Below are positions 26,801-35,325 of a stretch of DNA of 64,000 nucleotides, one piece after another. The stretch comes from Streptomyces sp. NBC_01235 (GTDB taxonomy: Bacteria; Actinomycetota; Actinomycetes; Streptomycetales; Streptomycetaceae): contig NZ_CP108513.1 of assembly GCF_035989285.1 (NCBI RefSeq), positions 1-64,000 on the forward strand, given 5' to 3'. The notes below the pieces were generated by a model. It searched no databases. It was not told the origin of the DNA and worked only from the letters and a program-made list of their open reading frames with translations. The translations under genes and the position numbers were made by a program. Positions within the stretch are counted from its first letter, which is position 1. Each line of letters starts with the position of its first letter.

Positions 26801-27337
26801 TCACGAGATGGCTGTTTCGGCGCTGCTCACGAACACCTGACGTCGGTGCTCCCCGTCGTGCTCAAGCGGGGGGCCCGGCCTTCTCAGTCCGGAAAAGTGC
26901 CGCGGTCACGGCCATGGCGCTGCACGCCGTCGTCTGCGGCGACGTCGAGCAGGCCGCCTAGTACGGCCTCACCGAGTCGGCTCAGGCGTTCGCCGACCGG
27001 GACCTGGTCGTGAAGCTGACCCACCGTGACCTCGCACGGCCCGTCGTCCAGCGATGACCTCCACGGTGCGAGAGACGGCCCGCCCGAGGCCTTCCGAACG
27101 ACGCCGGTGGCGCGCTGCCACCGGCCGGGCGACCACTCCCGACCAGCGTCCAAACCGCTGCCAGCTCTCCGTGCCGCACCGATCCCCACCGGACCGGTGC
27201 TCTGCGGAGGACCGGCCAGACCCTGACGGCCCGCAATCGCGGCGATCGCCGCCCCCACTCCTGCACGTGCGCCGGTTGGGCAGACCGGACCCCGTGTCGC
27301 GTGCACAATCCGACCGCTCCTTCACCAGGAGGACTTC
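26801..27337. other. Gene-poor stretch with gene debris
   Basis: No intact gene is convincing here. At about 26911-27056 the plus-strand frame shows coding-like residues either side of a TAG at 26959 (ALHAVVCGDVEQAA, then YGLTESAQAFADRDLVVKL), which looks like the ruins of a short protein. Long minus-strand frames in 26970-27325 have unnatural Arg/Gly-rich composition. Confidence 0.4.
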
Positions 27338-27452
27338 GTGCCCATCACCAGTGAGCCCGCGCTCGCCCCCTCCCCCTGTCTGACGGCCCGTTCCTGGCCG
27401 CCTTGGTCGGCGCGGGAGGTAGCGGCAAGAGTCGCATCGCCCGCCCTGGTGA
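27338..27452 (+). pseudogene. P-loop ATP/GTP-binding protein remnant
   Basis: A GTG with a perfect AGGAGG five bases upstream starts MPITSEPALAPSP. A shift around 27375 then moves the frame to LSDGPFLAALVGAGGSGKSRIA, a classic Walker A motif. Homology ends soon after, about 40 residues in total. The rest of the kinase or ATPase is missing, so this is a truncated, frameshifted gene start. Confidence 0.5.
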
Positions 27453-27504
27453 GTGGTGGACGGTTCGTGCTGTACACCACGTTCAGGCGCGCGATCCTGG
27501 AGAT

Positions 27505-27831
27505 ATGGAGATAGAGGTTCTCGTGGTGTCAGGGTGTCCCCACCAGCAGCTTGCCGAGGAGCGGCTGCGGCAAGCGCTGGACGGTGCCGGGCTGCCCGGC
27601 GAGACCTTCACCACCAGGGTGATCGCGGATCAGGCTGAGGCCGAGCGGTCGGGCTTCACTGGTTCCCCGACAATTCTCATCGCCGGCCGCGATCCGTTCA
27701 CCGAGCCGGACTCCTCGCCGTCGGTGGCCTGCCGGATCTACCGCACCCCGCATGGCCTGGCTGGTGCGCCCGAGACCGACCAGCTCCGGGAGGCCCTGCG
27801 CGATGCCGCTGACACGGGCGGCGGAGTGTAA
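27505..27831 (+). CDS. Thioredoxin-fold small protein (alkylmercury-lyase-like)
   Basis: 108 residues from the ATG at 27505. A beta strand (EVLVVSGCPHQQLAEERL) carries a Cys-Pro-His motif where thioredoxin-like proteins have CxxC. SGFTGSPTILIAGRDPF is the typical cis-proline segment, and a C-terminal helix follows. Short actinobacterial proteins of this type are often annotated as thioredoxin-like or alkylmercury lyase. Only one active-site cysteine is visible (a second Cys, near residue 75, is in SVACRIY), so thiol-disulphide exchange would be monothiol-like. It precedes a redox-flavoured gene block (MauE-like, radical SAM). Confidence 0.7.
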   Translation: MEIEVLVVSGCPHQQLAEERLRQALDGAGLPGETFTTRVIADQAEAERSGFTGSPTILIAGRDPFTEPDSSPSVACRIYRTPHGLAGAPETDQLREALRDAADTGGGV

Positions 27832-27863
27832 GCGGGATCACCGTCGGGAGGCTGGTCGGCGCC

Positions 27864-27869
27864 TAGCGT
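27864..27869 (+). promoter_or_regulatory. Candidate -10 box (TAGCGT) for the DUF427 operon
   Basis: TAGCGT would place the transcription start near 27876, giving a ~35-base leader with GAAGGTGG before the DUF427 ATG. A 12-codon ORF (27877-27915) overlaps that start by ATGATG; it may be a leader peptide or chance. Confidence 0.4.
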
Positions 27870-27911
27870 CGTCGGCATGAACCACAAGGATCTCGTCGAA
27901 GGTGGCCAGTC

Positions 27912-28217
27912 ATGATGCGCGCCGTGTGGAACGGCACCGTGCTCGCGGAGGTCGAACAGACCATCGTGGTGGAGGGCAGTCACTACTTCCCGCCCGAGTC
28001 GCTGCACCGCGAGTACTTCACCGTCAGCCGGACCAGGTCGCTGTGCTTTTGGAAGGGGCTCGCCCGCTACTACACGGTGACTGCCGGTGGGCAGACCAAT
28101 GTGAACGCCGCCTGGTACTACCCGCGCCCGAGCCCACTGGCCCGGAAGATCAAGAATCACGTCGCCTTCTGGAACGGCATCGTGGTTGAGGAAGTCGCCC
28201 CGCGGGTGAGCCGGTGA
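27912..28217 (+). CDS. DUF427 protein
   Basis: 101 residues matching the compact DUF427 beta fold: MRAVWNGTVLAE at the start, HYFPPESLHREYF (~28-40), CFWKGLARYYTV, and WYYPRPSPLARKIKNHVAFW near the end. The family is common in actinobacteria and cyanobacteria; its biochemical role is unresolved, and plant and cyanobacterial members have been discussed as small-molecule-binding folds. The ATG follows GAAGGTGG. Its stop overlaps the next start (GTGA), so it is translationally coupled to the SRPBCC gene. Confidence 0.88.
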   Translation: MMRAVWNGTVLAEVEQTIVVEGSHYFPPESLHREYFTVSRTRSLCFWKGLARYYTVTAGGQTNVNAAWYYPRPSPLARKIKNHVAFWNGIVVEEVAPRVSR

Positions 28218-28795
28218 GCGCCGCGCGTCGTCTGCGCATGGCGGCCTGGGCTGCCGGTGTGGGCGGGTCGCTGGCTGCCGCCTACCTGGGACTGGTGACC
28301 GGTGCCGTCCCGGTCGATGTCGGTGTGGGCCGCCGGACTCGGCCGCTGGGCCCGCAGACGGTCGACATCGCGGCCCCTCGAGAGACGGTGTTCGACGTGG
28401 TGGCCCGGCCGTATCTGGGCCGCACGCCGCGGGCGATGCGAGAGAAGCTGAATGTCCTGGAACGCGGCAGCGACATGGTTCTGGCTGAGCACTACACACC
28501 GATCGCCGACGGGCGACTGAAAGCGGTGACCGTGGAGAGCGTGCGCTTCGCCCGACCCGAGCGCATCGACTTCCGGCTGGTGCGCGGCCCGGTGCCGCAC
28601 GTGACAGAGTCCTTCGTGCTGAGCGAGACGACGACGGCGACGCGGCTGGTGTACGAGGGGGAGCTGGGCACCGATCTGTGGCGGCTCGGCCAGTGGTGGG
28701 GCACGGCGGTGGCGGCCCGCTGGGAGGCCACGGTCGCTGCCTCGCTCGCCTCGGTCAAGGCCGAGGCCGAACGCCTTGCCGCATCGCGCCGGTGA
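28214..28795 (+). CDS. SRPBCC (START-like) family protein with N-terminal membrane anchor
   Basis: 193 residues. Residues ~8-32 are a hydrophobic helix (AAWAAGVGGSLAAAYLGLV), probably an anchor or uncleaved signal. The rest fits the polyketide-cyclase/START-like fold: VDIAAPRETVFDVVARPY at the first strand, alternating strands with a hydrophobic core, and a long C-terminal helix (ARWEATVAASLASVKAEAERL). Such domains bind hydrophobic ligands. The GTG start overlaps the DUF427 stop, implying joint expression and possibly joint handling of a lipid or membrane-bound ligand, which is inference. Confidence 0.8.
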   Translation: MSAARRLRMAAWAAGVGGSLAAAYLGLVTGAVPVDVGVGRRTRPLGPQTVDIAAPRETVFDVVARPYLGRTPRAMREKLNVLERGSDMVLAEHYTPIADGRLKAVTVESVRFARPERIDFRLVRGPVPHVTESFVLSETTTATRLVYEGELGTDLWRLGQWWGTAVAARWEATVAASLASVKAEAERLAASRR

Positions 28796-28848
28796 GCGCG
28801 CGGCCGGTTCGGTGAGCGCGCTTACAGTTCCCCTCGCCTCGACGCCCG

Positions 28849-28854
28849 TAGCGT
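28849..28854 (+). promoter_or_regulatory. -10 box for a probable leaderless MauE-like mRNA
   Basis: TAGCGT ends seven bases before the ATG at 28862 and no Shine-Dalgarno sequence lies between, the pattern of leaderless Streptomyces transcripts. It sits inside an imperfect GACGCCCGTAGCGTC dyad. Confidence 0.45.
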
Positions 28855-28861
28855 CACGGGC

Positions 28862-29317
28862 ATGATCCTCCGTCTCGTCCTCGGCACGGTCTACGCGGCG
28901 ATGGCCGTCGGCCAGCTCACCTCGATCACCGATATGCCGACGGTTCTCGGCGCGTACGGTCTGGTGCACGGCGCCGCGGCGGGCGTACTCGCCGCGGGGC
29001 TGATCGCCGGGGAGCTGGTGTGCGGGGTGTGGTTCCTGACCCGTCCGCGGTCGACGGCCATCACCCCCGGGTGGGTCTACACCGCCGTGTCCGTCGTCTG
29101 GACGGTGCTGGCCGTCCAGGCGTATGCGCGGGGGCTGGCCGTGGACAACTGCGGCTGCTTCGGGAACTACCTCACCCAACGGCTGAGCTGGTTCGTCCTC
29201 CTCCAGGACGGTTTCACGCTCGTGTACGCCGCCGTACTGCTGCGCACCACCCGTACAGCCGCTGCGAGGGGGACGACCGGTGGCGTGGAGGTGGATCGTG
29301 ATGTCCGCATCCCGTGA
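28862..29317 (+). CDS. MauE/DoxX-like membrane protein
   Basis: A 151-residue integral membrane protein with four hydrophobic segments (~1-20, ~38-60, ~70-90, ~110-130). A conserved Cys pair, DNCGCFG (~97-103), sits at a membrane boundary and is the signature of MauE-type proteins, which supply or shuttle electrons for disulphide formation in periplasmic partners. The upstream thioredoxin-fold protein could be such a partner. The last ~15 residues are polar. The stop overlaps or precedes a small Cys-rich frame. Confidence 0.82.
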   Translation: MILRLVLGTVYAAMAVGQLTSITDMPTVLGAYGLVHGAAAGVLAAGLIAGELVCGVWFLTRPRSTAITPGWVYTAVSVVWTVLAVQAYARGLAVDNCGCFGNYLTQRLSWFVLLQDGFTLVYAAVLLRTTRTAAARGTTGGVEVDRDVRIP

Positions 29318-29607
29318 ACGCTGCTGCTTCGGTGGGACCGTCGCCGTTATCGGGACCTGTCCGGCCATGGTCATGTGCCGCCCCGGTCCGCTGCTTATGG
29401 GCGGAGTGGTGCTGGGCGCCGTCGTCGGCACGCTCGCGAATCCGTGGCCGATCATGCTCGACGATGGCTGCGCTTCTGGCCGGCACCGCCTGTGCCCTTT
29501 GGTGCCGAGGCCGGTGTCGCCGAGGCGCCGGTCCGGAGGACTGCTGCCCGACCGTGGGCGGAGCCGTACCCCAGCGGGACGACCCCCAGGACCGCGACGT
29601 CCGCTGA
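29301..29607 (+). pseudogene. Small Cys-rich membrane protein, frameshifted
   Basis: From the ATG at 29301 the high-GC3 frame reads MSASRERCCFGG, then a membrane segment (GPLLMGGVVLGAVVGTLANP). Near 29460 coding character switches to another frame, reading MAALLAGTACALWC and a Cys-rich tail ending at the TGA at 29607. Together they would make a ~100-residue two-helix protein with about ten cysteines, overlapping the MauE-like 3' end. Either a true frameshift mutation or a sequencing indel breaks it. Confidence 0.4.
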
Positions 29608-29642
29608 CTGTTTGAGACTGCCCCTGTGAGAGGAGTTGTGCG

Positions 29643-31217
29643 ATGACCCAGGCACCGGCGCCGAGGCGCAAGGTGGACCGGGACGAGGTGTTCGTGGAGT
29701 TCACCAAGTCGATCTGCCCGCTGTGCAAGACCCCCATCGACGCGCAGGTCAACATCCGCCAGAACAAGGTCTATCTGCGCAAACGCTGCCCCGACCACGG
29801 CGAGTTCGAGGCCTTGGTCTACGGGGATGCCGAGGAGTATCTGTCCTCGGCCCGCTTCAACAAGCCCGGCACCATCCCCCTCACCTTTCAGACCGAGGTG
29901 AAGGAGGGCTGCCCGTCGGACTGCGGGCTGTGCCCGGAGCACAAGCAGCACGCCTGCCTGGGGATCATCGAGGTCAACACCGGCTGCAACCTGGACTGCC
30001 CGATCTGCTTCGCCGACTCCGGCCATCAGAGCGACGGATACGCGATCACTCATGAGCAGTGCGAGCGGATGCTGGACGCGTTCGTGGCCTCCGAGGGGGA
30101 GGCGGAGGTGGTGATGTTCTCCGGCGGCGAGCCCACCATCCACAAGCACATCCTCGACTTCATCGACCTCGCCCAGGCCCGCCCGATCAAGAACGTCAAC
30201 CTCAACACCAACGGCATCCGCCTGGCCACCGACAAGAACTTCGTCGCCGAACTCGGCAAACGCAATCAGGTGCCGGGCAAGTCGGTGAACATCTACCTGC
30301 AGTTCGACGGCTTCGACGAGCGCACCCATCGCGAGATCCGGGGCCGGGACCTGCGGACGTTCAAACAGCGTGCCCTGGACAACTGCGCCGATGCCGGGCT
30401 GACCGTCACCCTGGTGGCGGCCGTGGAACGGGGTCTGAACGAGCACGAACTCGGGGCGATCATCGAGTACGGCATCGACCATCCCGCTGTTCGCTCGGTC
30501 GCATTCCAGCCGGTCACCCACTCCGGTCGGCACGTGCCGTTCGACCCCCTGAACCGGCTCACCAACCCCGACGTCATCCGACTGATCAACGAGCAACGCC
30601 CGGGCTGGTTCCAGAAGGGCGACTTCTTCCCCGTACCGTGCTGCTTCCCCACCTGCCGCTCCATCACCTACCTCCTGGTGGACGGCGAACCGGGAAACCG
30701 CACCGTCGTGCCGATCCCGCGGCTGCTGAACGTCGAGGACTACCTCGACTACGTCACCAACCGGGTGATGCCCGACGCCGGGACCCGCGAGGCGCTGGAG
30801 AAGCTGTGGTCCGCCTCTGCCTTCATGGGCACCGCCACCACCGAGGAGAAGCTGCGGGCCACAGCCGAGGCCCTGGACTGCGCGGACGCCTGCGGCATCG
30901 ACCTGCCCCAGGCCGTCAAGGACCTGGACGACAAGGCGTTCATGATCGTGGTCCAGGACTTCCAGGATCCCTACACCCTCAACGTCAAACAGCTGATGAA
31001 GTGCTGCGTCGAGGAGATCACCCCCGACGGGAGGCTCATTCCGTTCTGCGCGTACAACTCCGTCGGCTACCGCGAACAGGTCCGCGCCGCGATGTCCGGC
31101 GTGGCCGTCGCCGATGTTGTTCCGAACGCACTGCCGCTTGCCGACCGGCTCACGGTTACCCCGTACGGCTCCAAGACCGCCCTCACCGGGCCCACCGTCG
31201 AGGAAGACGCACGATGA
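29643..31217 (+). CDS. Radical SAM enzyme of the Mj0619/Tes type
   Basis: A 524-residue protein; the ATG follows GAGAGGAG. The N-terminus carries a rubredoxin-like knuckle (ICPLCKTPI, ~19-27; RCPDHGEFE, ~49-57), then CPSDCGLCPEH (~87-97). The radical SAM cluster motif is CNLDCPIC (~115-122), CxxxCxxC. MFSGGEPTIH (~158) is the GGE SAM-binding motif, and further C-terminal cysteines include FCAYN (~474). This layout is shared by the archaeal tetraether-lipid synthase/methyltransferase family and bacterial relatives that join or methylate unactivated carbons. The methyltransferase gene overlaps its stop, so both probably modify one substrate. A lipid or arsenical substrate is conceivable; the sequence cannot decide. 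Confidence 0.87.
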   Translation: MTQAPAPRRKVDRDEVFVEFTKSICPLCKTPIDAQVNIRQNKVYLRKRCPDHGEFEALVYGDAEEYLSSARFNKPGTIPLTFQTEVKEGCPSDCGLCPEHKQHACLGIIEVNTGCNLDCPICFADSGHQSDGYAITHEQCERMLDAFVASEGEAEVVMFSGGEPTIHKHILDFIDLAQARPIKNVNLNTNGIRLATDKNFVAELGKRNQVPGKSVNIYLQFDGFDERTHREIRGRDLRTFKQRALDNCADAGLTVTLVAAVERGLNEHELGAIIEYGIDHPAVRSVAFQPVTHSGRHVPFDPLNRLTNPDVIRLINEQRPGWFQKGDFFPVPCCFPTCRSITYLLVDGEPGNRTVVPIPRLLNVEDYLDYVTNRVMPDAGTREALEKLWSASAFMGTATTEEKLRATAEALDCADACGIDLPQAVKDLDDKAFMIVVQDFQDPYTLNVKQLMKCCVEEITPDGRLIPFCAYNSVGYREQVRAAMSGVAVADVVPNALPLADRLTVTPYGSKTALTGPTVEEDAR

Positions 31218-32035
31218 CCGACCGGAACCCGTTCCCGTCCGGCCCGACCGCCGACGAGCTCAAAGCCTGCTGTGCCGCCGCGTACTCCTCGGACGTGGTC
31301 GCACTGCTCCTGGGGGACTCCTATCATCCCGGCGGCACCGCCCTGACCCGCCACCTCGCCGACTGCCTGGCCCTGGGCGAGAACCACCGCATGCTCGACG
31401 TGGCCTCCGGCCGCGGCACCACCGCCCTGCTCCTCGCCGGCACCTACGGTGTTCAGGTCGGCGGCCTGGACTACTCGCCGGCCAACACCGCCCTCGCCCA
31501 GGGCGCAGCCCAGGCCGCGGGACTCGCCGAGCGAGCCGAGTTCACGACCGGGGACGCCGAACAGCTTCCCTACCCAGATGGCTTCTTCGACGCGCTGGTC
31601 TGCGAGTGCGCCCTGTGCACCTTCCCCGACAAGGCCCAGGCCGCCGCCGAGTTCGCCCGCGTCCTGAAACCCGGCGGCCGACTTGGCATCACCGACGTCA
31701 CCATCGACCCTGCACACCTTCCCTCCGAGCTCACCGGCCTCAGCGCCCGCATCGCCTGCATCGCCGACGCCCGGCCACTGGAGGAGTACAGCCAGATCCT
31801 GGCCGCCGCAGGCCTACGCACCCGGCGCACCGAGCACCACGACCAGGCCATGCTGCGCATGATCAACCAGATCGAAGCACGGCTGAACCTGCTGCGCATG
31901 ACCGCACCGGACAAGCTCACCGACGCCGGCGTCAAGCTCGACGCCGCCCCAGTCGTCCTCGAAGCAGCCCGCACGGCGGTCGCGGACGGTGTCCTCGGTT
32001 ACGCCATGCTGATCGCCGAGCGCGTAACCGAGTAG
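31214..32035 (+). CDS. SAM-dependent methyltransferase (ArsM-like)
   Basis: A 273-residue class I methyltransferase; the ATG overlaps the radical SAM stop (ATGA). The N-terminal LKACCAAAYSSD contains a Cys pair. SAM-binding motif I is MLDVASGRGTTALLLA (~61-76), then GLDYSPANTALAQ, and VLKPGGRLGITDVT closes the fold (~155-168). The CC pair and overall order recall arsenite methyltransferases, and radical SAM plus ArsM pairs occur in organoarsenical pathways, but no arsenic resistance gene is nearby. A methylation step on the radical SAM product is the firm inference. Confidence 0.85.
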   Translation: MTDRNPFPSGPTADELKACCAAAYSSDVVALLLGDSYHPGGTALTRHLADCLALGENHRMLDVASGRGTTALLLAGTYGVQVGGLDYSPANTALAQGAAQAAGLAERAEFTTGDAEQLPYPDGFFDALVCECALCTFPDKAQAAAEFARVLKPGGRLGITDVTIDPAHLPSELTGLSARIACIADARPLEEYSQILAAAGLRTRRTEHHDQAMLRMINQIEARLNLLRMTAPDKLTDAGVKLDAAPVVLEAARTAVADGVLGYAMLIAERVTE

Positions 32036-32177
32036 GGGGTGTGAAGACGCGCCAAAGGGGCAATGCGGGCAGGTGTGCCCTGTCTGAGCCGACCACCCGG
32101 CGCCTGTGGGCCGGGAGGTCGGACGGCCCAGCGCCCCTCATCCCTGACGCCCCCCAGTTCCGAGGAGGACGGCAGCC

Positions 32178-32854
32178 TTGTCCGCCGAACGGCCGGTAGT
32201 ACTGATCTTCGACGTCAACGAGACCCTCAGCGACCTGACCCCGCTGCGCGGCCGGTTCCAGGAGATCGGCGCCCCGGCGGACCTGATGCCGCTGTGGTTC
32301 GCCGGGATTCTCCGCGACGGGTTCGCGCTTGCGGCAGCCGACGCCTACGCGGACTTCGCCGACCTGGCCCGCGACAGCCTTCGCGGACTGCTGACGGGAA
32401 CAGGGAGCCAGCCCACTGATCTGGAGACCGCGGTCGGCCACGTCGTGTCCGGATTCTCCGAGCTGGACGTGCACCCAGATGTGCCGGCCGGAGTGCGGGC
32501 ACTACGCGCGGCCGGATACCGACTGGTGACCATGACCAACGGCAGCACCGCCCACACCGACAGACTCCTGGACAGGGCAGGCCTCCGGGACTGCTTCGAC
32601 GCGCTGTGGGACGTCGCCGGTCCTCGACGTGGAAGCCACACCCCCGCGCCTACCGCTACGCGGTCGAACACGCCCGTGTTCGCCCTGAGCAGGCGATGCT
32701 GGTCGCCACCCACCCGTGGGATGTCGACGGCGCCCAGCGGGCAGGGTTGTCCGGCGCCTGGCTGCGACGCGGGCGTACCGCCTACCCGAGTTCGCTGACC
32801 GAGCCCGCCCTCGCCGCGGAGGACCGGGCAGAACTCGCGCGTCTCCTCGGCTGA
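32178..32854 (+). pseudogene. Haloacid dehalogenase type II (HAD), frameshifted
   Basis: Starts at TTG with GGAGG at 32163 and reads the HAD motif FDVNETLSDL (~13-22, nucleophile Asp) and motif II LVTMTNGS (~115-122). Near 32625 the protein changes frame: the expected continuation TWKPHPRAYRYAVEH and the motif IV region MLVATHPWDVDGAQRAG are in another frame, ending at 32854. The pattern equals loss of one base. Without it the protein would be ~225 residues, normal for (S)-2-haloacid dehalogenases. It may be a real lesion or a base-calling error. Confidence 0.75.
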
Positions 32855-33131
32855 CTCGCGTGGCGGCCATCGCCACGTGGGCGGTGCAGGTCGAGACGGC
32901 GGACGCCGTCGGCATCTATCCGCAGCACCATGCCCGACCGGGCCTCATCTGCTGGGCACGGCCACCGCGCCGCAGGCCATCCGTCCCGTATCACCACCGG
33001 CATGTGCTGCCGCTGCCCTGCGCGGGGTCCTTACAACGTTCCCCCGGGGAGCGGGGGCAGCCGGACGTGGGCCGGCATCGATTACTGGCGTGTAGGTAAG
33101 GGCGGTCACATACCGGCCCGAGCCATGCGAT

Positions 33132-33137
33132 CTAGCG
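33132..33137 (+). promoter_or_regulatory. Candidate -10 box (TAGCGT) for the membrane protein gene
   Basis: TAGCGT would start transcription near 33143, giving a ~42-base leader that contains GGAGGAG (33170-33176) before the ATG at 33186. From 32855 to 33131 I see no gene. Confidence 0.4.
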
Positions 33138-33185
33138 TCGGCGGTGAAAGAGACAGAGCGAGCTCATCCGGAGGAGATGATCAGC

Positions 33186-33671
33186 ATGGCCACTGCAGCG
33201 CACGTATCCCCCAAGACCGCCGAGATCCCGATCCACGCCGTCTGGGGCGCCGCAGCCGGGCTGGTCGGCGGCATCGGCTTCGGCATCTGGATGTCGGTCT
33301 CCCGGCCGATCATGGACACCGCGATGATCACCATGGTTGCGGGGCTGCTCGGCTCGACGAACGCCTTCGTTGGCTGGCTGGTCCACCTCGCGATCGCGCT
33401 GTTCGCCGGCACTGCCTTCGGTATCGTGTTCGGTCACCTTGCGCAGCGCCTCGCGCCGGCCGTCGTTCTCGGCCTGGTCTACGGCGCGGTGTGGTGGTTC
33501 CTCGGGGCCCTGTGGATCATGCCGGCCAACCTGGGCATGCCGGTCTTCGAATGGCACGACGTCACCGCCTCCAGCCTCGGCGCTCACCTCGTCTTCGGCC
33601 TCCTGGCCGGTCTCACCTTCTTCGGCATTGCCCAGATGGCGGGCAGTCGGACCGGCCGGCCCGCAGCATGA
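33186..33671 (+). CDS. Four-helix membrane protein of unknown function
   Basis: 161 residues. The ATG at 33186 is nine bases after GGAGGAG; ATG at 33177 and GTG at 33144 are in frame but too close to or upstream of that site. Four hydrophobic segments are clear (~16-38, ~45-75, ~85-110, ~125-150), rich in Gly and Ala, with short loops. No recognised motif is present. It lies between the broken dehalogenase gene and a Crp-family regulator on the same strand. I do not recognise the family. Confidence 0.7.
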   Translation: MATAAHVSPKTAEIPIHAVWGAAAGLVGGIGFGIWMSVSRPIMDTAMITMVAGLLGSTNAFVGWLVHLAIALFAGTAFGIVFGHLAQRLAPAVVLGLVYGAVWWFLGALWIMPANLGMPVFEWHDVTASSLGAHLVFGLLAGLTFFGIAQMAGSRTGRPAA

Positions 33672-33832
33672 CACCGATACCACCAGGGTCATCGCCTCTC
33701 CGGGGCGCTGAATCCCTCCCCGGCGTCCCGGAGGACTACTGTCTGGCCAACAGCGCGGGCGCGCTGGCCAGCCCGGCGTGGGGAGCCGCACCCCCGCCGT
33801 GGGCACCGGGACGACGCGAGGAACCACATCAC

Positions 33833-34546
33833 ATGAACCACACCGGTGACGATGTCGAGAAGACCTGGTGCATCTCCGAAGTCGACATCTTCCGCGACCT
33901 GAGCGACGCGGAGATGGACGCCATCGCCGCCGCGGCACCGATGAAGACCTACAGCACAGGCGAGCTGCTGCACTCACCCTCCCAGCCCTCCGAAGTGCTG
34001 TTCATCCTAAAAAGGGGCCGGGTGCGGATCTTCCGGGTCTCCGCCGACGGACGCGCCCTGACCTGCGCGATCATCAGCCCGGGCACCATCTTCGGCGAGA
34101 TGGCCCTGCTCGGGCAGCGAATGTACGACAACTTCGCCGAGGCCCTCGACGAAGTTGTCGTGTGCGTCATGAGCCGCGCCGACGTGCAGAAGTTCCTGCT
34201 GTCCGACGCACGGATCGCCGCTCGCATCACAGAGATCCTCGGCCAACGCCTCGCCGACCTTGAGCAACGCCTGTCCGACAGCATCTTCAAGTCCGTTCCC
34301 CAGCGCATCGCAACCACGCTGACCACCCTCGCTACCCGCTCCGACACCCCTGTAGGCAAGCTCCGGCCAGGCGCGCACCATCCGCAGATCGCCCTGACCC
34401 ACGAACAACTCGCCGCCCTGGCCGGCACCTCCCGCGAAACCACCACCAAGGTCCTGCGCGAGTTCGCCGACCACGGCCTGCTCCGCCTGGCCCGCGGTCG
34501 CATCACCGTCCTGGACCCCGCCCGCCTGCTCGATGAGGCCGGGTAA
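33833..34546 (+). CDS. Crp/Fnr-family transcription regulator
   Basis: A 237-residue protein from the ATG at 33833. The N-terminal cyclic-nucleotide-binding beta-roll spans ~15-135 (VLFILKRGRVRIFRVSADGR, ISPGTIFGEMALLG). A dimerisation helix and a C-terminal winged helix follow, with recognition helix LAGTSRETTTKVLREF (~196-211). FNR-type cluster cysteines are absent, and the cAMP-contact Arg-Ser pair is not evident in the phosphate-binding loop (GEMALLGQRMYDN), so the ligand is unknown. It may control the adjacent membrane protein or the radical SAM block. Confidence 0.86.
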   Translation: MNHTGDDVEKTWCISEVDIFRDLSDAEMDAIAAAAPMKTYSTGELLHSPSQPSEVLFILKRGRVRIFRVSADGRALTCAIISPGTIFGEMALLGQRMYDNFAEALDEVVVCVMSRADVQKFLLSDARIAARITEILGQRLADLEQRLSDSIFKSVPQRIATTLTTLATRSDTPVGKLRPGAHHPQIALTHEQLAALAGTSRETTTKVLREFADHGLLRLARGRITVLDPARLLDEAG

Positions 34547-34707
34547 TCCTGTCGAGACCGACGCCGACACTCTGGACACGGCGGCACCGTCCCGGACGCC
34601 TGCTGCGGCACCACCGCCTGCTCACGCCCGAGGAAAAGGCCGGCGCCCCATCCCAGACCCCGAGCGAGACGAAGGTCGCAGCCGGGTGCGCCTGCGGCAC
34701 TGAACCG

Positions 34708-35201
34708 CTACCTGACGAACGGGGCCTGCGTCGGCAGGACACGCACGACCGCATGGCGGTCGGCGAACTGCTGACGCAGGTGACTGTTCTCCACTGTGGC
34801 CTGATGCAGGGAGCCCACCAGCGCCTCGACATCCGCTTTCAGCCGGGCGACCTCCTTCGCGTCGGCAGCCCGGAGCTCCTTGAGCCGCCGGACCTGCTGG
34901 CGTAGACGCCGCTCGCTGTCCGGCACCCCGCCCCGGGCACGGACCCTGCCGTAAAACTCCGCCTTCAGGTCCGTGTGCCGCTGGGTGAGAGCGTTGCGCG
35001 GCACACCGGCTTCGAGTACACGCCCGGCTGGCGCGCCGGGCGCGATCGTTGCAGCCAGACGAAGAACTCCGCGAGGTCCTCGAGGCCCAGGTGCCGGAAG
35101 TCGGCGTCGCGTTGGCTGGTCCACTCGAAGAAGTCCCGCAGATCGTGCGCGTACGCCTCCACGGTGTGGGGCGAGCGTCCTTGATGCTGTCCGCTGTCCA
35201 C
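34708..35201 (-). pseudogene. Deletion-fused Tn554-type remnant (integrase start joined to DUF6262 end)
   Basis: Reading leftward, 35201-~35040 encodes the SAM-like core-binding domain of a tyrosine recombinase (TVEAYAHDLRDFFEW, LGLEDLAEFFVWLQ). From ~35010 to 34708, in a different frame, is a coiled-coil DUF6262 protein (GVPRNALTQRHTDLKAEFY, RRLKELRAADAKEVARLKAD). The DUF6262 part is nearly identical to the copy at 42697-43071. A large internal deletion has removed the catalytic parts of the integrases. Confidence 0.75.
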
Positions 35202-35231
35202 GGCTGAACGCGCTTGGGGCCCTCCATATTT

Positions 35232-35248
35232 CGTGGGCCTAGCCCACG
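35232..35248. terminator. Short perfect hairpin
   Basis: CGTGGGC (35232-35238) and GCCCACG (35242-35248) around a CTA loop. It lies between the integrase remnant and the histidine kinase gene. It may be a weak terminator or the end of the lost mobile element; no T-tract follows. Confidence 0.35.
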
Positions 35249-35313
35249 GCTGTCGGCCTCGACGGCCATCGTGAGGCGATGGTCTCCTGAGCGGTCAGGC
35301 CCGCGAGCCTGGT

Positions 35314-35319
35314 TATGGT
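35314..35319 (+). promoter_or_regulatory. -10 box for a probable leaderless kinase mRNA
   Basis: TATGGT ends six bases before the GTG at 35326, with no Shine-Dalgarno sequence between them. Confidence 0.4.
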
Positions 35320-35325
35320 CGGGGC

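Noticed and set aside
27877..27915. 12-codon leader ORF before the DUF427 gene as a regulatory peptide
   Set aside because: No ribosome-binding site and no run of regulatory codons; it may arise by chance inside a short leader.
29643..32035. Arsenosugar or other organoarsenical pathway
   Set aside because: The methyltransferase resembles ArsM, but no ars resistance gene or typical ArsS-type radical SAM protein is present.
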